64,000 nt of DNA from Rhizorhabdus dicambivorans. Its GTDB lineage: Bacteria; Pseudomonadota; Alphaproteobacteria; Sphingomonadales; Sphingomonadaceae. The notes under the pieces were generated by a model that searched no databases, had not been told where the DNA came from, and was given only the letters and a program-made list of their open reading frames with translations. The first letter of the stretch is position 1. Each line of letters starts with the position of its first letter. This document shows positions 61,775 to 64,000 of this stretch, in pieces. The stretch is from assembly GCF_002355275.1 (NCBI RefSeq), contig NZ_CP023449.1, forward strand, positions 4,194,001 through 4,258,000, given 5' to 3'. The position numbers were made by a program, and so were the translations under genes.

Positions 61775-64000
61775 ATGAGAAATAAGCGCACCCACCTCTA
61801 TTCGCGTGCCATATGCCTGGCGACGATAGCCGCGCTCGCGCCGGTCATGCCGGCCATCGCGGCCGAAGAAACCGGCGCTGCGACCACGGGCGGGCTGGAG
61901 GAGATCGTCGTCACCGCCCAGCGGCGCAGCGAGAACCTTCAGGAAGTTCCGATCTCGGTGACGGCGGTTTCCGAATCCATGCTCACATCGGCCGGCATCC
62001 AGGGCACGGCCGGCCTGCAACAGTTGACCCCGGGCCTGGTCACCTATCAGGTTGCCGCGGCCTTCCTGCCTTATATTCGCGGCATCGGCTCGTCGCTGTC
62101 GCAAAATGGCTTCGACAGTTCGATCGCGATCTACATCGACGGCATCTACCAGGCGAACAAGGCGTCCAACATCTTCGACCTCAACAGCATCGAGCGGATC
62201 GAGGTGCTGAAGGGGCCGCAGGGCACGCTGTTCGGCCGCAACGCCACCGGCGGTGCGATCAACGTCATCACCAAGGATCCCGGCCAGCGCGCGGAATTCA
62301 GGATCGAGGCGGGCTACGGCCGTTTCGACGAGAGGCGGCTGCGGGCCTATGCCAGCGCGCCGATCACCGAGACGCTGGGCGCGAATGTCGGCATCGCGCT
62401 CCGCAAGGACGACGGCTATGTCAAGGATCGCGCCCTCGGCCGCAACATCGCCATAACCGATCGTTTCGCACTGTCGGCCAAGATGCGCTGGTCACCGAGC
62501 GACAGGTTCGATGCGCGGCTGTCCTTCCTGTACAACGATGACTCGGACAACTCGTCGCTTTCGGTCCACGTGCTGCCGGGCACGCTGTCCACCGCCGCGT
62601 CGCGCGGCATCCCCACCACCTCGAACAATTATGAATCCCGCCTCAGCGGCGTGCCGACAATCACCAACAAATCACACGGCATCACCCTCAACATGCGATA
62701 TGATGCGGGCTTCGCCGATCTGGTCTCGATCAGCGGCTATCGCAAGGGCCGGGCCCTTTCCTTCTCCGACGGCGATCTGTCCCCGGCCAATCTCGCCTAT
62801 TCGGCCGCGCCGCAGAGCGGCCGGCAGGCTTCCCAGGAATTGCAGCTCGTCTCGAACAAGGGCGGCCCGCTGCAGTGGATCACCGGGCTCTACTATATCT
62901 GGGACAATCAGGGCTATGCGAACAACGCCAACCAGCGCGGCCTGAACAGCGCCAGCAACGTGCCGCCGCCGCCGGTGACGCCGGCTGATCTGCTCGTGCC
63001 GGGCGCGTCGGTGGTCGGTTTCACGACGCGGGCCACCACACGCAGCAAGGCCGCCTTCGCCCAGGCATCCTATCACCTGACCGACGCCGACCAGATCACC
63101 GTCGGCCTGCGCTACAGCCATGAGAGCAAGGCGCTGAAGGGCATCCAGTACCGGCGGACCGGCGTGGCGGGCGTGGGTGGTGCCCCGGCATCCTTCCTCG
63201 ACACGCAGCTCGCGGCGGTCGATACGTCCAAGAGCTTCTCGCGCGTGACGTGGCGCGCCGCCTATGATCATCAGTTCAACGATGATCTGATGGGCTACAT
63301 CAGCTACAATCGGGGCTTCAAGAGCGGCGGCTTCAACCCCACCGTGGTCAATGCCAACCCTCCGGCCGTCGATCCCGAAACGCTGGACGCCTATGAGATC
63401 GGCCTCAAGAGCGAGTTCTTCGACCGCAGGCTCCGCTTCAACATCGCGGCATTCTATTATGATTATCGGGATATCCAGGTGCAGCTCATTTCCGCTGCCA
63501 ACAGCCTGACGACCACCGAAAATGCCGGTGCTGCCGAGACCTACGGCCTCGATATCGACCTCGAAGCGGTGCCGAGCGACGTGCTCAAGATCCGCGCCGG
63601 CCTCAACCTGCTGCACTCGAAATACACCAAATATCCGGCCGCCTCGGTCTTCGTACCGCGCGTCGTCGCGGGAACCAGCACGCCCACCGGCGGCAATGTG
63701 CAGGTCGGCCTCAACGCGAAGGGCTTCGACACCGTCTTCGCGCCGAAGATCACCGCCAATATCGGCTTCGATTATGACATCCCGGTCGGCAACTCGCGGA
63801 TCACCCTGTCCGGGTCGGCCTATTACAACGATGGCTATGATGTGTCGCCCGGCGGGATAAACGCCCATGTCGAGGCGTTTGAGACGGTCAACGGCTCGAT
63901 CACCTATTACGGCCCCGATGACCGCTATTTCGTGCGGCTATGGGGTGAGAACCTCACCAAGGACGTCCATCCCATCTATCTGTCGCCCCAGTCGCTTGCC
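61775..64000 (+). CDS. TonB-dependent outer-membrane receptor, 3' end outside window
   Basis: 742 residues are visible from the ATG at 61775 (GGAGGGG upstream); the frame stays open to the window end. A signal peptide (AICLATIAALAPVMPAIAA) leads to a TonB-box-like EEIVVTAQRRSENLQEVPISV, the plug domain (IERIEVLKGPQGTLFGRNATGGAINVITK) and a beta-barrel ending so far in VRLWGENLTKDVHP. Such receptors in sphingomonads import bulky hydrophobic substrates as well as siderophores. Its place in the island suggests uptake of the catabolic substrate. Probably few tens of residues are missing. Confidence 0.93.
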   Translation, partial: MRNKRTHLYSRAICLATIAALAPVMPAIAAEETGAATTGGLEEIVVTAQRRSENLQEVPISVTAVSESMLTSAGIQGTAGLQQLTPGLVTYQVAAAFLPYIRGIGSSLSQNGFDSSIAIYIDGIYQANKASNIFDLNSIERIEVLKGPQGTLFGRNATGGAINVITKDPGQRAEFRIEAGYGRFDERRLRAYASAPITETLGANVGIALRKDDGYVKDRALGRNIAITDRFALSAKMRWSPSDRFDARLSFLYNDDSDNSSLSVHVLPGTLSTAASRGIPTTSNNYESRLSGVPTITNKSHGITLNMRYDAGFADLVSISGYRKGRALSFSDGDLSPANLAYSAAPQSGRQASQELQLVSNKGGPLQWITGLYYIWDNQGYANNANQRGLNSASNVPPPPVTPADLLVPGASVVGFTTRATTRSKAAFAQASYHLTDADQITVGLRYSHESKALKGIQYRRTGVAGVGGAPASFLDTQLAAVDTSKSFSRVTWRAAYDHQFNDDLMGYISYNRGFKSGGFNPTVVNANPPAVDPETLDAYEIGLKSEFFDRRLRFNIAAFYYDYRDIQVQLISAANSLTTTENAGAAETYGLDIDLEAVPSDVLKIRAGLNLLHSKYTKYPAASVFVPRVVAGTSTPTGGNVQVGLNAKGFDTVFAPKITANIGFDYDIPVGNSRITLSGSAYYNDGYDVSPGGINAHVEAFETVNGSITYYGPDDRYFVRLWGENLTKDVHPIYLSPQSLA

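Noticed and set aside
1-64000. CRISPR array or phage defence system
   Set aside because: No regularly spaced repeats and no cas or recognised defence genes; ArdC is the only restriction-related gene and it is an antirestriction factor.

Overview
The window looks like an alphaproteobacterium of the order Sphingomonadales (Sphingomonas, Sphingobium or Novosphingobium type). This rests on the high GC content, the TonB-dependent receptor next to P450, Rieske and acyl-CoA genes, and the Tn4371-like traG/trb conjugation module. The assignment is inferred from gene content only; there is no rRNA or housekeeping marker. No CRISPR array, complete tRNA or rRNA gene was seen.

Region 1 (1-29,682) is mobile DNA. 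It opens with two tandem tyrosine-recombinase genes (the first cut by the window edge) and an ArdC-like antirestriction gene. Next comes an arsenic operon, arsI-arsR-arsC, whose arsC 3' end is broken by an IS21-family element (5682-8277). The IS has clear inverted ends but no target duplication, so its two flanks were probably joined by rearrangement. After it lies a plus-strand aromatic catabolic set: C-C hydrolase, GST, two-domain extradiol-type VOC protein, FAD monooxygenase, P450 and an MhpA-like hydroxylase. A 530-bp palindrome-rich gap follows. Then comes a tightly overlapped traG-copG-trbBCDEJLFGI operon ending in a DUF2274 gene, a small HTH (possible excisionase) gene, and a convergent integrase. 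No relaxase is in view. The integrase lies next to a 45-bp 3' half of tRNA-Arg(ACG) (29,638-29,682), which marks one end of an integrative and conjugative element (ICE).

Region 2 (29,683-40,564) is probably resident chromosome. It starts with decayed remnants: a GT41/O-GlcNAc-transferase-like pseudogene with several frameshifts and a REP-type transposase C-terminus. It continues with a six-gene mrp Na+/H+ antiporter operon (mrpA with fused B domain, then C-G), a TetR regulator, a YdjA-like nitroreductase, and a bile-acid/sodium-symporter-type transporter divergent from a LysR gene.

Region 3 (40,715-64,000) is a catabolic island for a CoA-activated, probably alicyclic substrate (terpenoid, steroid-like or cyclohexane-carboxylate-like; inferred). 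One minus-strand operon carries a cupin, an amidohydrolase, a second cupin, a CitE-like lyase, an AliA-like acyl-CoA ligase and a BadI/MenB-type ring-opening hydrolase. A second carries a paired acyl-CoA dehydrogenase, an enoyl-CoA hydratase, an undescribed 59-residue protein and another acyl-CoA dehydrogenase. Around them lie a Rieske oxygenase, two P450s (one like CYP125), one [2Fe-2S] ferredoxin, two SDRs, an ABM-fold monooxygenase, IclR/TetR/LysR regulators, and a TonB receptor that runs off the window. A 20-bp motif upstream of the Rieske gene recurs upstream of the dehydrogenase operon and, less exactly, upstream of the second SDR, suggesting a shared regulator.
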